From Croceivirga sp. (GTDB lineage Bacteria > Bacteroidota > Bacteroidia > Flavobacteriales > Flavobacteriaceae): a stretch of 38,996 nucleotides of DNA. Shown piece after piece: positions 16,580 through 24,842 of this stretch. Below the pieces are notes generated by a model. That model saw nothing but the letters and a program-made list of their open reading frames with translations, was not told the origin of the DNA and ran no database searches. The stretch spans positions 1 through 38,996 of the forward strand of contig JANQSA010000015.1 in the NCBI GenBank assembly GCA_028284285.1. Direction: 5' to 3'. Numbering within the stretch: position 1 is the first letter of the stretch; every line of letters begins with the position of its first letter. A program made the position numbers and the translations under genes.

Positions 16580-16609
16580 TAAAGATAACACCTACTTGAC
16601 GTGGCCAAA
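16580..16609 (-). promoter_or_regulatory. Candidate promoter for the nuclease gene
   Basis: On the minus strand TTTG (16606-16609) and TATCTTTA (16580-16587) are separated by 18 bases, close to the Bacteroidota consensus TTTG-N19-TAnnTTTG with one mismatch in the -7 box. It lies 20 bases upstream of the start codon. Confidence 0.4.
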
Positions 16610-16618
16610 ATAATAGAT

Positions 16619-16649
16619 TTTGCCTGTATCCCCCTTAGCACTAATTTTG
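16619..16649 (+). promoter_or_regulatory. Perfect Bacteroidota-type promoter for the Sua5 gene
   Basis: TTTG at 16619-16622 and TAATTTTG at 16642-16649 are separated by exactly 19 bases, a full match to TTTG-N19-TAnnTTTG. Transcription should start about 4-7 bases after the -7 box, near 16653-16656, only a few bases before the ATG at 16660. The message would be almost leaderless. Confidence 0.65.
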
Positions 16650-16659
16650 CCCAAATTGA

Positions 16660-17640
16660 ATGCTGTTGGCGATAATCACCAAAAATATTTACACTGCAAA
16701 GGGATTCCTGGATGACGGAAATCTGGTAGCGATCCCCACAGAAACCGTTTATGGCCTGGCGGCCAATGGAACGGATACGGAAGCATTAAAGAAGATTTTT
16801 GAGACCAAAGGCAGGCCTATAAACAATCCGTTAATCCTGCACTTTACCAGCCTGGAATCCATGGCACCCTATGTGTGCGGCATCCCGGAAGCGGTGAAAT
16901 TGCTTGCCCGCAATTTCTGGCCAGGACCGTTGACCTTGCTGCTGCCCAAATCCAGTGAGGTACCGGAAGTAGTTACCGCGGGATCGGCACGTGTGGCGGT
17001 AAGAATCCCCAATCACCCGTTAACTCTGGATCTACTCCAAGTACTGGACTATCCCCTGGCTGCGCCAAGCGCAAATCCTTCTGGTTATATAAGCCCTACC
17101 AAGCCCGAACACGTACAGCAACAACTTGGGGACAAAATCCCGCTCATTCTGGACGGGGGTCCTTGTAAAAGTGGTATTGAATCTACTATTCTGGGCTGGG
17201 ATGAGACCTTCCAACCGGTCATCTATCGTCCTGGAACCATCACCCTTGAAGAAATCGCCCGGGTCCTAAATACCACCCCACGAGTTAACCGAGAGGCCAA
17301 AGTTCTTTTGGCCCCCGGAATGTCCTCTTCGCATTATGCGCCGCAAACGCCAACCATAACCACCAAAGATGTAAAAAGTGTTATAGAACAGTATGAGGGG
17401 AAAAAAGTGGGTTTGATCGCAATGAAAAATTCTTACCCGGAGAAGCATGTAGTCAAAAAGGAATTTGTTCTCTCTCCAAATGGCTCCTTGTCTGAAATAG
17501 CCAGGAAATTATACGCCGCCATGTATTCCTTGGATACCATGGACCTCGATGTCATTATTATTGAACTTGCCCCCGACGAAGGGATAGGAAAGGCCATCAA
17601 CGATCGTTTGGTACGTTCCTCAACATCCAATACACCATAA
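16660..17640 (+). CDS. L-threonylcarbamoyladenylate synthase, Sua5 type
   Basis: Sua5 makes threonylcarbamoyl-AMP from threonine, bicarbonate and ATP for the t6A37 modification of tRNAs that read ANN codons. The 326-residue product has the YrdC-like catalytic domain (about 1-200; PTETVYGLA, KGRPINNPL, PSANPSGYISPT) and a C-terminal Sua5 domain (about 215-320; APGMSSSHYAPQTP). The C-terminal domain distinguishes it from the shorter TsaC. The ATG at 16660 is the only sensible start even though the predicted transcript begins a few bases before it. A bidirectional terminator follows directly. Confidence 0.95.
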   Translation: MLLAIITKNIYTAKGFLDDGNLVAIPTETVYGLAANGTDTEALKKIFETKGRPINNPLILHFTSLESMAPYVCGIPEAVKLLARNFWPGPLTLLLPKSSEVPEVVTAGSARVAVRIPNHPLTLDLLQVLDYPLAAPSANPSGYISPTKPEHVQQQLGDKIPLILDGGPCKSGIESTILGWDETFQPVIYRPGTITLEEIARVLNTTPRVNREAKVLLAPGMSSSHYAPQTPTITTKDVKSVIEQYEGKKVGLIAMKNSYPEKHVVKKEFVLSPNGSLSEIARKLYAAMYSLDTMDLDVIIIELAPDEGIGKAINDRLVRSSTSNTP

Positions 17641-17641
17641 A

Positions 17642-17664
17642 AAAACCGCCATGAAGGCGGTTTT
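17642..17664. terminator. Bidirectional intrinsic terminator between Sua5 and prc genes
   Basis: AAAACCGCC and GGCGGTTTT form a 9-base perfect stem around a five-base loop, beginning 2 bases after the Sua5 stop. On the minus strand the stem is extended by a longer T run (TTTTTTTA), so it should also end the convergent protease transcript. Confidence 0.9.
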
Positions 17665-17685
17665 CAAGTTTTTCGTGTATCCTTA

Positions 17686-19878
17686 TCATCCTTTCACACT
17701 GGCCAGCTTTGTGTTCTGATGCTTAAGTGCATTTAGTTTTAAATCCTCCAGAACGTTCACCGCCTCTTCCACATATACATCTTTGGCGAGATCCTGATGC
17801 CAGCGATCACGTTTTTCCCTGAGCACCGGGTCTTTGGTAAAGAGCTCTTGCTCGTATTTTAAAGACTCAAAAGTTAGCTTGGAATCATACTCTGCCAAAG
17901 TTTTGAAATAGTTGGATTTTTTCTTGTTCTTTTCCTGTCTATTGCTGTAGCTGTTATAATTCAAAGACACAAACGCTTCATCTTGTTGCTCTTTCAGCCA
18001 TTTAGCATTCTCTTCAATAAGTTTTACCTGGGGATTAACCGCTAACCTGGCTTTGCTACGTTCTATGGTGCCCTCATAGTCAATATACCCTTTCCATACT
18101 TCATAATCCGCAGGCGATATCCTGTCCCAGCCCAGTGGATTTTCCTGATCTTTTTCGCCTAAATCAATATAACTATACTTGTCCGGCACAACAATATCGC
18201 TCTTAACACCTTCCAGTTGCGTAGAGCCACCGTTAATACGGTAAAACTTTTGTGTGGTTATCTTAATCGCCCCCAGATCCCCGTGCTCATTACTTCTTAC
18301 AATGTTATCCAAGGGAATCACATTTTGAACCGTACCTTTTCCAAATGTTTGCTTGCTTCCTATTACTACTGCGCGTTTGTAATCCTGCATAGCTGCAGCA
18401 AGAATTTCAGAAGCCGAAGCAGATAGTTCATTCACTAAAATGACCAATGGTCCATCCCATTGGATGCGCTCGTCTTTATCCTCGTGGATTTCTTTTCGCT
18501 TTCCGGAAGAGCGCACCTGCACAATAGGTCCGTCTTTGACAAACAATCCCGCCATTTCTACTACTGTTTTCAAAGAACCCCCACCATTATCTCTCAAATC
18601 CAAAACAAGGCCTTCTACTCCGGCTTGTTTTAATCGCTCCACTTCTTTGGCCACGTCTGTGGCAGCATTTCGCTCGGTATAATCATCAAAGTCTACATAA
18701 AACTTAGGTAGATTAATTAATCCAAACTTTTTATCTTCCTTGATCACAGTGGCAGATTTGACATACGACTCTTCCAATTCCACTACGTCTCTGGTAATTG
18801 AAACTACTTCGACCGTACCATCTACTTTTCTAACGGTAAGGTCTACTATTGTTCCTTTAGGGCCCTTTATCAATTTTATGGCATCGTCCAATCGCATACC
18901 CACAATGTCAATAGGCTCTTCACCGTTTTGACCTACTTTCAAGATCTCGTCCCCTACCTCCAGGCTCTTCGCCCTCCAAACGGGGCCCCCGGAGATAATC
19001 TCCACTATTCTTGCACCTTCCGGTTTTTTCTGCAAACGTGCACCAATGCCTTCAAACTTACCGGACATACTAATATCAAACTTATCTTTTTCCTCAGGGG
19101 CAAAGTAGAAAGTATGGGGATCAAATTCGTCTACGATGGTGTTGATGTATTGTACGAACCAATCTTTGCGTTCCAGGTCTTCAATAAAATCGAAAAAATC
19201 ATCCAACGTGCCTTTTGTACTCTCTCTGGCAGATTGTTCCACCTCTGCAAGGGTCATATTTTTTAGCTCCAACTGAGCGGGATCTAAGGCTTGTACATCC
19301 ACTTCCACGCTAACGGAGCCGTCATCTTCCCCGCCGGATATCGCAGTCTTCCTGATTTTTACTTTATTGTCATATACTCCTAGAGCATTGTATTTCAACT
19401 GCTTCCTCCAACGTTCCTTCAGTTCTCTTCTGTTCTTGGCATATGGTACTTCTACATAATCGATATTGATACTTTCCTCTTTGTTGAAGTCAAAAGGTTC
19501 TTCCAAAACTTCGGTGTAGATATCCTTTGCCTCTTCCATTCGTTTCATCAGCCTTTGATAGACCAGGTTGAAAAAGGTGATATCGGTGTTCTTGATTTGG
19601 TCATCTATCTGAAATTTGTATTGCTCAAATTCACGTACATCACTTTCCAGAAAATACCGCTTGGTGGGGTCAAGAATATCCAAAAAATCTTCAAATACAT
19701 TGGCTGAAAATTTATCATTGATATCCTTGGGCTCATAGTGCCCGCGCTCCAGAACATAGGTAATCAAATCCAACAACAACTTATCCTTATCATTAGTTTC
19801 AAAAGATTTGTTAGTAAAGCTACAGGAAGCAACCGCAAGAAGAATAAGCAGGGAGCCAAGTACAAAATTCTTTTTCAT
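17686..19878 (-). CDS. Carboxy-terminal processing protease (Prc/Tsp-type), lipoprotein
   Basis: The 730-residue S41 protease should act in the periplasm, trimming C-termini of envelope proteins and degrading misfolded ones. The signal peptide ends in a lipobox (VASC, Cys19), so it is probably membrane-tethered. A long N-terminal helical region precedes a PDZ domain (about 245-330, GIGARLQ...GDEILKVG) and the S41 core with the catalytic Ser segment NELSASASE and the Lys segment TFGKGTVQ. The last 150 residues match the Prc-specific C-terminal domain. In Escherichia coli Prc controls peptidoglycan hydrolases, which would suit the cell-wall genes in this window. It is monocistronic here, transcribed divergently from surE. 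Confidence 0.95.
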   Translation of the reverse strand: MKKNFVLGSLLILLAVASCSFTNKSFETNDKDKLLLDLITYVLERGHYEPKDINDKFSANVFEDFLDILDPTKRYFLESDVREFEQYKFQIDDQIKNTDITFFNLVYQRLMKRMEEAKDIYTEVLEEPFDFNKEESINIDYVEVPYAKNRRELKERWRKQLKYNALGVYDNKVKIRKTAISGGEDDGSVSVEVDVQALDPAQLELKNMTLAEVEQSARESTKGTLDDFFDFIEDLERKDWFVQYINTIVDEFDPHTFYFAPEEKDKFDISMSGKFEGIGARLQKKPEGARIVEIISGGPVWRAKSLEVGDEILKVGQNGEEPIDIVGMRLDDAIKLIKGPKGTIVDLTVRKVDGTVEVVSITRDVVELEESYVKSATVIKEDKKFGLINLPKFYVDFDDYTERNAATDVAKEVERLKQAGVEGLVLDLRDNGGGSLKTVVEMAGLFVKDGPIVQVRSSGKRKEIHEDKDERIQWDGPLVILVNELSASASEILAAAMQDYKRAVVIGSKQTFGKGTVQNVIPLDNIVRSNEHGDLGAIKITTQKFYRINGGSTQLEGVKSDIVVPDKYSYIDLGEKDQENPLGWDRISPADYEVWKGYIDYEGTIERSKARLAVNPQVKLIEENAKWLKEQQDEAFVSLNYNSYSNRQEKNKKKSNYFKTLAEYDSKLTFESLKYEQELFTKDPVLREKRDRWHQDLAKDVYVEEAVNVLEDLKLNALKHQNTKLASVKG

Positions 19879-20007
19879 ATTTTATTTTTTGGGACAATGT
19901 CTCTATCTAAAGATGGATTTGAACATCAATAGCCAGTTACCTTCAACATCGTATGAATTCCCTAAGATACTGAAAAAATCATGCCAGCTTTCCGGGCTCC
20001 ATTTAAT

Positions 20008-20029
20008 TTTTTGTTAAACGCAACAAAAA
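20008..20029. repeat. Inverted repeat in the prc–surE divergent region
   Basis: TTTTTGTT and AACAAAAA form an 8-base perfect inverted repeat with a six-base spacer, inside the 197-base divergent gap. It may be a regulator site. Beyond it the gap shows only weak -7-like boxes (for example TATTTTTA at 20050-20057), and I cannot assign promoters with confidence. Confidence 0.4.
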
Positions 20030-20075
20030 GTACATCCTAGTGAAAAACGTATTTTTACGGCATTAAGTATAACGA

Positions 20076-20855
20076 ATGAAAAAACCACTTATTTTGGTTA
20101 CCAATGATGATGGTATTACCGCTCCCGGCCTGCGTACTTTAATCCAATTGATGAAGGAAATTGGCGAGGTCGTAGTAGTTGCCCCGGACAGCCCCCAATC
20201 CGGTATGGGACATGCCATTACGGTAGATAATACGCTATATTCCCAAAAGGTAGTTGTGGACAAAGAAAGGGGGGCGCCTTTGGAGTACTCATGTAGTGGC
20301 ACACCAGCAGATTGTATAAAACTGGCCCTGCAGGAAATTTTAGATAGAAGACCGGATATGGTAGTTAGTGGCATTAATCATGGTTCCAATGCCTCCATTA
20401 ATGTGATTTATTCGGGAACTATGAGTGCTGCCATTGAAGCCGGGATAGAAGGTATCCCGGCTATTGGTTTTTCGCTCTGTGACTATTCCTGGGATGCCAA
20501 TTTTGAAGGTGCTCGTGCAGCAATCCAAAAAATTGTTGCCGAAGCACTGGTCCATGGGATTGCCAAAGGAACCGTTTTAAACGTTAACATTCCTAAAACT
20601 GATGGAAAAATACCCAAAGGCATTAAGGTTTGTAGACAAGCCAGGGCCAATTGGAAAGAACAATTTGATAAACGCATTAGCCCTACGGGAAAAGAATACT
20701 ACTGGTTAAGCGGGGAATTTGAATTGCTGGACAAAGGAGAGGATACGGATGAATACGCTTTAAGCAACGGCTATGTTTCCATTGTTCCCACACAGTTTGA
20801 TCTTACTGCCCACCATGCTATTCAGCATATTAACAATTGGAACTTGCATGAATAA
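20076..20855 (+). CDS. surE: 5'/3'-nucleotidase SurE
   Basis: SurE is a cytoplasmic metal-dependent phosphatase acting on nucleoside 5'- and 3'-monophosphates and linked to stationary-phase survival. The 259-residue product has the conserved N-terminal TNDDG metal motif (Asn10-Asp11-Asp12), PDSPQSGMGHA and SGINHGSNA, all typical. Its stop overlaps the next gene's start by 8 bases, so the two are co-translated and probably co-transcribed with lpxB. Confidence 0.97.
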   Translation: MKKPLILVTNDDGITAPGLRTLIQLMKEIGEVVVVAPDSPQSGMGHAITVDNTLYSQKVVVDKERGAPLEYSCSGTPADCIKLALQEILDRRPDMVVSGINHGSNASINVIYSGTMSAAIEAGIEGIPAIGFSLCDYSWDANFEGARAAIQKIVAEALVHGIAKGTVLNVNIPKTDGKIPKGIKVCRQARANWKEQFDKRISPTGKEYYWLSGEFELLDKGEDTDEYALSNGYVSIVPTQFDLTAHHAIQHINNWNLHE

Positions 20856-21135
20856 AGGAACAAAAGAAATTGGTATTGGAATTTTAGTGGGTATTATAGC
20901 CAACACTTTTGGTACATTAGTCTATATTCTACTGTTTTCGGACCTTGGTATTGAGGCTACTTTTAAAGCAGCTATTGCTCAAGGTTATCTGGGAAGTCTG
21001 CTGGCTTTAGGAGCCATATTGAATCTGGCCGCTTTTTTTGGATTTTTAAGATTAAAGCGGGATTTACGGGCCCGGGGGGTTTTAATAGCTACGTTGCTAA
21101 CCGCAATAATCATCTTAGTTTACAAATTTATCTAG
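20848..21135 (+). CDS. Small three-pass membrane protein between surE and lpxB
   Basis: The 95-residue product has three hydrophobic segments (about 8-30, 44-66 and 74-93) with a basic loop (RLKRDLRARG) before the last, giving a positive-inside topology. I do not recognise a functional family. The ATG at 20848 is chosen because it overlaps the surE stop and removes 25 upstream residues that would read through surE. Its stop TAG is directly followed by the lpxB ATG. The tight linkage on both sides suggests it matters to LPS biosynthesis or the surE/lpxB operon, but no function can be assigned. Confidence 0.8.
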   Translation: MNKGTKEIGIGILVGIIANTFGTLVYILLFSDLGIEATFKAAIAQGYLGSLLALGAILNLAAFFGFLRLKRDLRARGVLIATLLTAIIILVYKFI

Positions 21136-22245
21136 ATGCGCTACTACATCATTGCTGGGGAAGCTTCCGGTGATTTGCACGGTTCCAATCTAATTAAAGC
21201 ACTGATCAAAATCGATGCAGAGGCCAAGATACGATGCTGGGGAGGTGATCTGATGGAACAGGCCGGAGGGGAATTGGCCAAACATTACAAGGAAATGGCC
21301 TTTATGGGGTTTCTGGAGGTTGTACGCAATATTTTTACCATATTCAGGAATATTGCATTCTGTAAACAAGACATTCGGAGATTTAAACCGGATGTGATCA
21401 TTTTTATTGATTTTTCCGGCTTCAACCTTAGAATTGCCCAATGGGCGAAACAACAAGGTTTTGCAACCACATATTATATCTCTCCCCAGGTGTGGGCCTC
21501 CAGGGCAAAAAGAGTGCAAAAAATCAAGGCGTATATAGACCACATGTACGTTATCCTTCCCTTTGAAAAAGAGTTTTATGCCCGTTATGATTATCATGTG
21601 GATTTTGTGGGCCATCCGCTGTTGGATGCCATTGCCAATACCCAATTGATAGAAGAGCGGGCTTTCCGGGAACAAAATGGTTTGGATCCTCAAAAAAAGC
21701 TGATCGCGCTATTGCCAGGTAGCAGAAAGCAGGAAGTAAAAAAAATGTTGTCCTTAATGCTCTCACTTACTGAGGGATTTCCGGAATATCAGTTTGTTAT
21801 TGCCGGCGCCCCAAGTTTAGACGCCTCCTTTTACCAGCCTTATCTCACCAATAAAAAGGTGGGATATGTAGCCCACCAGACCTATACCTTACTCACCCAT
21901 GCCCATGCCGCTTTGGTCACCAGCGGTACGGCTACCCTGGAAACCGCTCTGTTTAAAGTTCCTCAGGTGGTTTGTTACAAGGGCAACTGGATTTCCTTTC
22001 AAATCGCCAAACGCATTATTACGCTGGATTATATTTCATTGGTCAATCTTATTATGGGTAAGGAAGTGGTGAAAGAACTCATTCAACAGGATTTGACCGT
22101 TCCTAACCTTAAAAAAGAGTTGCAAAATATACTCACCCCATCCAACAGAAATAGTATACTGGAAGCGTATGATGCCCTGGAAAAAAAACTCGGAGGACCG
22201 GGAGCCAGTAAAAAGGTAGCGGAACAAATTATAGAAAATCTGTAA
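21136..22245 (+). CDS. lpxB: Lipid-A-disaccharide synthase LpxB
   Basis: LpxB joins UDP-diacylglucosamine and lipid X at the inner membrane to make the lipid A disaccharide. The 369-residue GT19-family protein shows the N-terminal GEASGDLHGSNL, YISPQVWASRAKR and FVGHPLLD, and the C-terminal LLPGSRKQEV and TSGTATLE segments in order. It starts immediately after the small membrane protein gene and belongs to the surE transcription unit. Confidence 0.97.
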   Translation: MRYYIIAGEASGDLHGSNLIKALIKIDAEAKIRCWGGDLMEQAGGELAKHYKEMAFMGFLEVVRNIFTIFRNIAFCKQDIRRFKPDVIIFIDFSGFNLRIAQWAKQQGFATTYYISPQVWASRAKRVQKIKAYIDHMYVILPFEKEFYARYDYHVDFVGHPLLDAIANTQLIEERAFREQNGLDPQKKLIALLPGSRKQEVKKMLSLMLSLTEGFPEYQFVIAGAPSLDASFYQPYLTNKKVGYVAHQTYTLLTHAHAALVTSGTATLETALFKVPQVVCYKGNWISFQIAKRIITLDYISLVNLIMGKEVVKELIQQDLTVPNLKKELQNILTPSNRNSILEAYDALEKKLGGPGASKKVAEQIIENL

Positions 22246-22254
22246 TTTTACGTA

Positions 22255-22275
22255 CCAAGAAAACGCCCTTCTTGG
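22255..22275 (+). promoter_or_regulatory. Hairpin abutting the NlpC/P60 start codon
   Basis: CCAAGAA and TTCTTGG form a perfect 7-base stem with a seven-base loop, ending at the base directly before the ATG at 22276. In RNA this would cover the ribosome-binding region, so it could lower initiation. No T run follows, so it is a poor terminator. Confidence 0.4.
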
Positions 22276-22818
22276 ATGTACCGGAAAGCTTTAGTCTTAT
22301 TTTCCCTTTTTTTAATCACTAACTGTGTGGTAAAAAAAAAGACCACGTACAGCAAAACCAGGACCATAACTGTAGCTCCTGAAGCAGAAGAAGTCCCTCC
22401 TCCAAGAAAACAAAAAAAGAAGGTCCGAAAAAACACCGTGGCGGACAATATTATAACCACTGCCTTAACTTTCTCGGGCACGCGATACCGATATGGCGGT
22501 ACCACCAAAAAAGGTATGGATTGTTCCGGTCTGGTATATACCGCGTTAAAGGAAAATAAAATTCAGTTTCCCAGAAGGTCACATGAAATGGCCGGCGAGG
22601 GGAAACGCATACAATTGAGTAAGGTGCAACGCGGAGATCTGCTTTTTTTTAAAACTCAAAAACGAGGAAAACGAATTAACCATGTAGGGTTAGTAGTGCA
22701 GGTTGAGGGAGATGATATACAATTTATTCATTCCACATCATCTCGTGGGGTTATCGTATCTTCCCTAAGAGAAGGGTTTTGGAACCATACGTTCATCAAA
22801 GCCACACGGATTTTGTGA
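22276..22818 (+). CDS. NlpC/P60 (C40) cell-wall peptidase lipoprotein
   Basis: NlpC/P60 enzymes cleave peptide stems of peptidoglycan. The 180-residue protein has a signal peptide with a probable lipidation Cys (ITNC, Cys17), a basic linker rich in Lys and Pro, and a C-terminal catalytic domain (about 55-180) with the Cys in DCSGLV (Cys83), the His in NHVGLVV (His136) and the third polar residue His152 (FIHST). All three catalytic positions are intact. Its stop codon shares one base with the ComEC start (TGATG), so the two are coupled. Confidence 0.92.
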   Translation: MYRKALVLFSLFLITNCVVKKKTTYSKTRTITVAPEAEEVPPPRKQKKKVRKNTVADNIITTALTFSGTRYRYGGTTKKGMDCSGLVYTALKENKIQFPRRSHEMAGEGKRIQLSKVQRGDLLFFKTQKRGKRINHVGLVVQVEGDDIQFIHSTSSRGVIVSSLREGFWNHTFIKATRIL

Positions 22819-24836
22819 TGCGATTTTTAGATTTTGTTTCGGTTCGGCTGGCCTTTTGGCTCATCCTGGGCATTCTTTTCGGATATTATGGAGCACCTAA
22901 AATCCAATGGGTCCTGGGTACCGGTATCCTGTCTTTGGGAATCCTTGGTTTTTCCCGGTATTATCCTAATTGGAAAAACATCCCGGTATTTGGATTGGGC
23001 TTAGCGCTGTGTGTTGGTGCAATAGGGACGTTTGGTCTCGGGATGACAATGCCAGGGAATGTGCCTTCTCACTATACTAAGATTATAACAACTACAGATC
23101 ACAACTTACACCTGAAAATCCGGGAAGTCCTAAAGCCAAATGATTATTCTCATCGCTACGTGGTAAGGGTGGTGGGTATTGATGGAAACAGCACTTCGGG
23201 AAAATGTATTCTCTCCATACCCAAAGCTACCGAAACCCCCGGTTTACACGTAGATGATGAAATCCTGGTGTACAGTACGCCAACACCCCTGAACCCTCCT
23301 CTTAATCCCTATCAGTTTGATTATAAGAGCTATATGAAAAAGCAAGGGATCTTTCATCAAATCCGGGTGGATAACGGGGCGTATGTACCATTGAAAAACG
23401 TTTCGAAAACACTGATAGGCAGGGCGGCGAACTTTAGGGAAGTGTTAATCTCAATATTACGGACCTATGATTTTGGAGCTGCCCAACTTGGCGTAATGCA
23501 GGCCCTTTTACTCGGACAACGTGCAGACATCTCGGAAGCTACCTATAACAACTATAAAAATGCAGGCGCAGTTCACATTCTGGCTGTTTCCGGATTACAT
23601 GTGGGTATCCTGCTTTTACTGCTTCAATTCCTTTTACAACCCCTGGAGCGTTTACCCCAAGGAAGAATAGTAAAACTGGTGAGTACGGTGTTATTACTTT
23701 GGATATATGCCGTCATCGCCGGTTTATCCCCATCCATAGTACGGGCTGTAACGATGTTTTCTTTTATAGCATACGCTTTTTATCTTAATCGCCCTACCAA
23801 TACTTTCAATATTGTGGTGCTTTCCATGGTATTTATCCTTTTGATAAAGCCCTTATTCCTGTTTCAGGTAGGCTTTCAATTGAGCTATGCAGCGGTATTT
23901 GCTATTGTTTGGATATTCCCTAAGTTGCAACGGTTTTGGAATCCGGAAAACTTCCTTGTTAAAAAAGGGTGGCAATTGTTTTCTGTTAGTATCGCGGCTC
24001 AATTGGGGGTTTTGCCCCTAAGCCTTTTGTATTTTCATCAATTTCCTGCTCTGTTCTTTGTTTCCAACCTGATCGTTGTGCCTTTCCTGGGAGGTATCCT
24101 GGGCCTGGGACTTGTGGTTGTAATACTGGGGTATTGTAATGTTCTCCCTAAAATTCTGGTTTGGGGATACAATGAGATGATTGGTACTATGAATGCTACC
24201 ATTGCCTGGGTGGCCCGGCAAGAGGCGTTTATCTTTAAGGATATCCCATTTGATGGTATCCAACTATTTGTGGGTTACCTGTTAATTTTTGGATTGGTTT
24301 TTACCCTGTCCAAGGCAAGCTTCCGACATCTGGTATTTTTCTTAAGTACGATCCTGGTGTTTTCCGTTTATCTGGTGTTTCAAGAAGTAAGCACAAGAAA
24401 CACAGAACGCTTAATACTAGCCCATCAAACCAAAAATTCCATACTCCTGTATCAAGCCGGAAACCAGCTCAATGTCTTAGCTTCGGACACCACTACAACC
24501 GAAAGAATAGTTACCAATTACAAAGTAGCAAAACGCATTAAGACTATTCATCACGATGGGCTTCGGAACAATTACCTCCTAGGGGAAAAACAGTTGATGA
24601 TCGTAGATAGTGCTGCATTACTACCAAAAGGGATAGCCCCCGACTACCTCTTATTTACACAATCACCAAGACTTAATGTAGGACGCCTGTTAGACTCCAT
24701 TCAGCCAAAAATGGTATTGGCTGATGGCAGTAACTACCGTAGTTATATTCCCCGTTGGAAACGCAGCTGCAAAAAGCGTAACATTCCGTTTCACTATACC
24801 GGGGATGCGGCAGCCTACTATTTTGAGGAGTTGTGA
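22818..24836 (+). CDS. ComEC/Rec2-family DNA-uptake channel protein
   Basis: ComEC proteins form the inner-membrane channel for single-stranded DNA uptake during transformation. The 672-residue product has an N-terminal soluble OB-like domain between membrane segments (about 70-190) and the Competence core (about 215-490) with the characteristic LAVSGLHVG and about eight membrane passes. The C-terminal region (about 520-672) sits where many homologues have a metallo-beta-lactamase-like domain, yet it lacks an HxHxDH motif. I start at 22818 (MRFLDF), since the upstream extension overlaps the peptidase gene. It ends 6 bases from the convergent transporter gene. Confidence 0.9.
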   Translation: MRFLDFVSVRLAFWLILGILFGYYGAPKIQWVLGTGILSLGILGFSRYYPNWKNIPVFGLGLALCVGAIGTFGLGMTMPGNVPSHYTKIITTTDHNLHLKIREVLKPNDYSHRYVVRVVGIDGNSTSGKCILSIPKATETPGLHVDDEILVYSTPTPLNPPLNPYQFDYKSYMKKQGIFHQIRVDNGAYVPLKNVSKTLIGRAANFREVLISILRTYDFGAAQLGVMQALLLGQRADISEATYNNYKNAGAVHILAVSGLHVGILLLLLQFLLQPLERLPQGRIVKLVSTVLLLWIYAVIAGLSPSIVRAVTMFSFIAYAFYLNRPTNTFNIVVLSMVFILLIKPLFLFQVGFQLSYAAVFAIVWIFPKLQRFWNPENFLVKKGWQLFSVSIAAQLGVLPLSLLYFHQFPALFFVSNLIVVPFLGGILGLGLVVVILGYCNVLPKILVWGYNEMIGTMNATIAWVARQEAFIFKDIPFDGIQLFVGYLLIFGLVFTLSKASFRHLVFFLSTILVFSVYLVFQEVSTRNTERLILAHQTKNSILLYQAGNQLNVLASDTTTTERIVTNYKVAKRIKTIHHDGLRNNYLLGEKQLMIVDSAALLPKGIAPDYLLFTQSPRLNVGRLLDSIQPKMVLADGSNYRSYIPRWKRSCKKRNIPFHYTGDAAAYYFEEL

Positions 24837-24842
24837 ATACCA

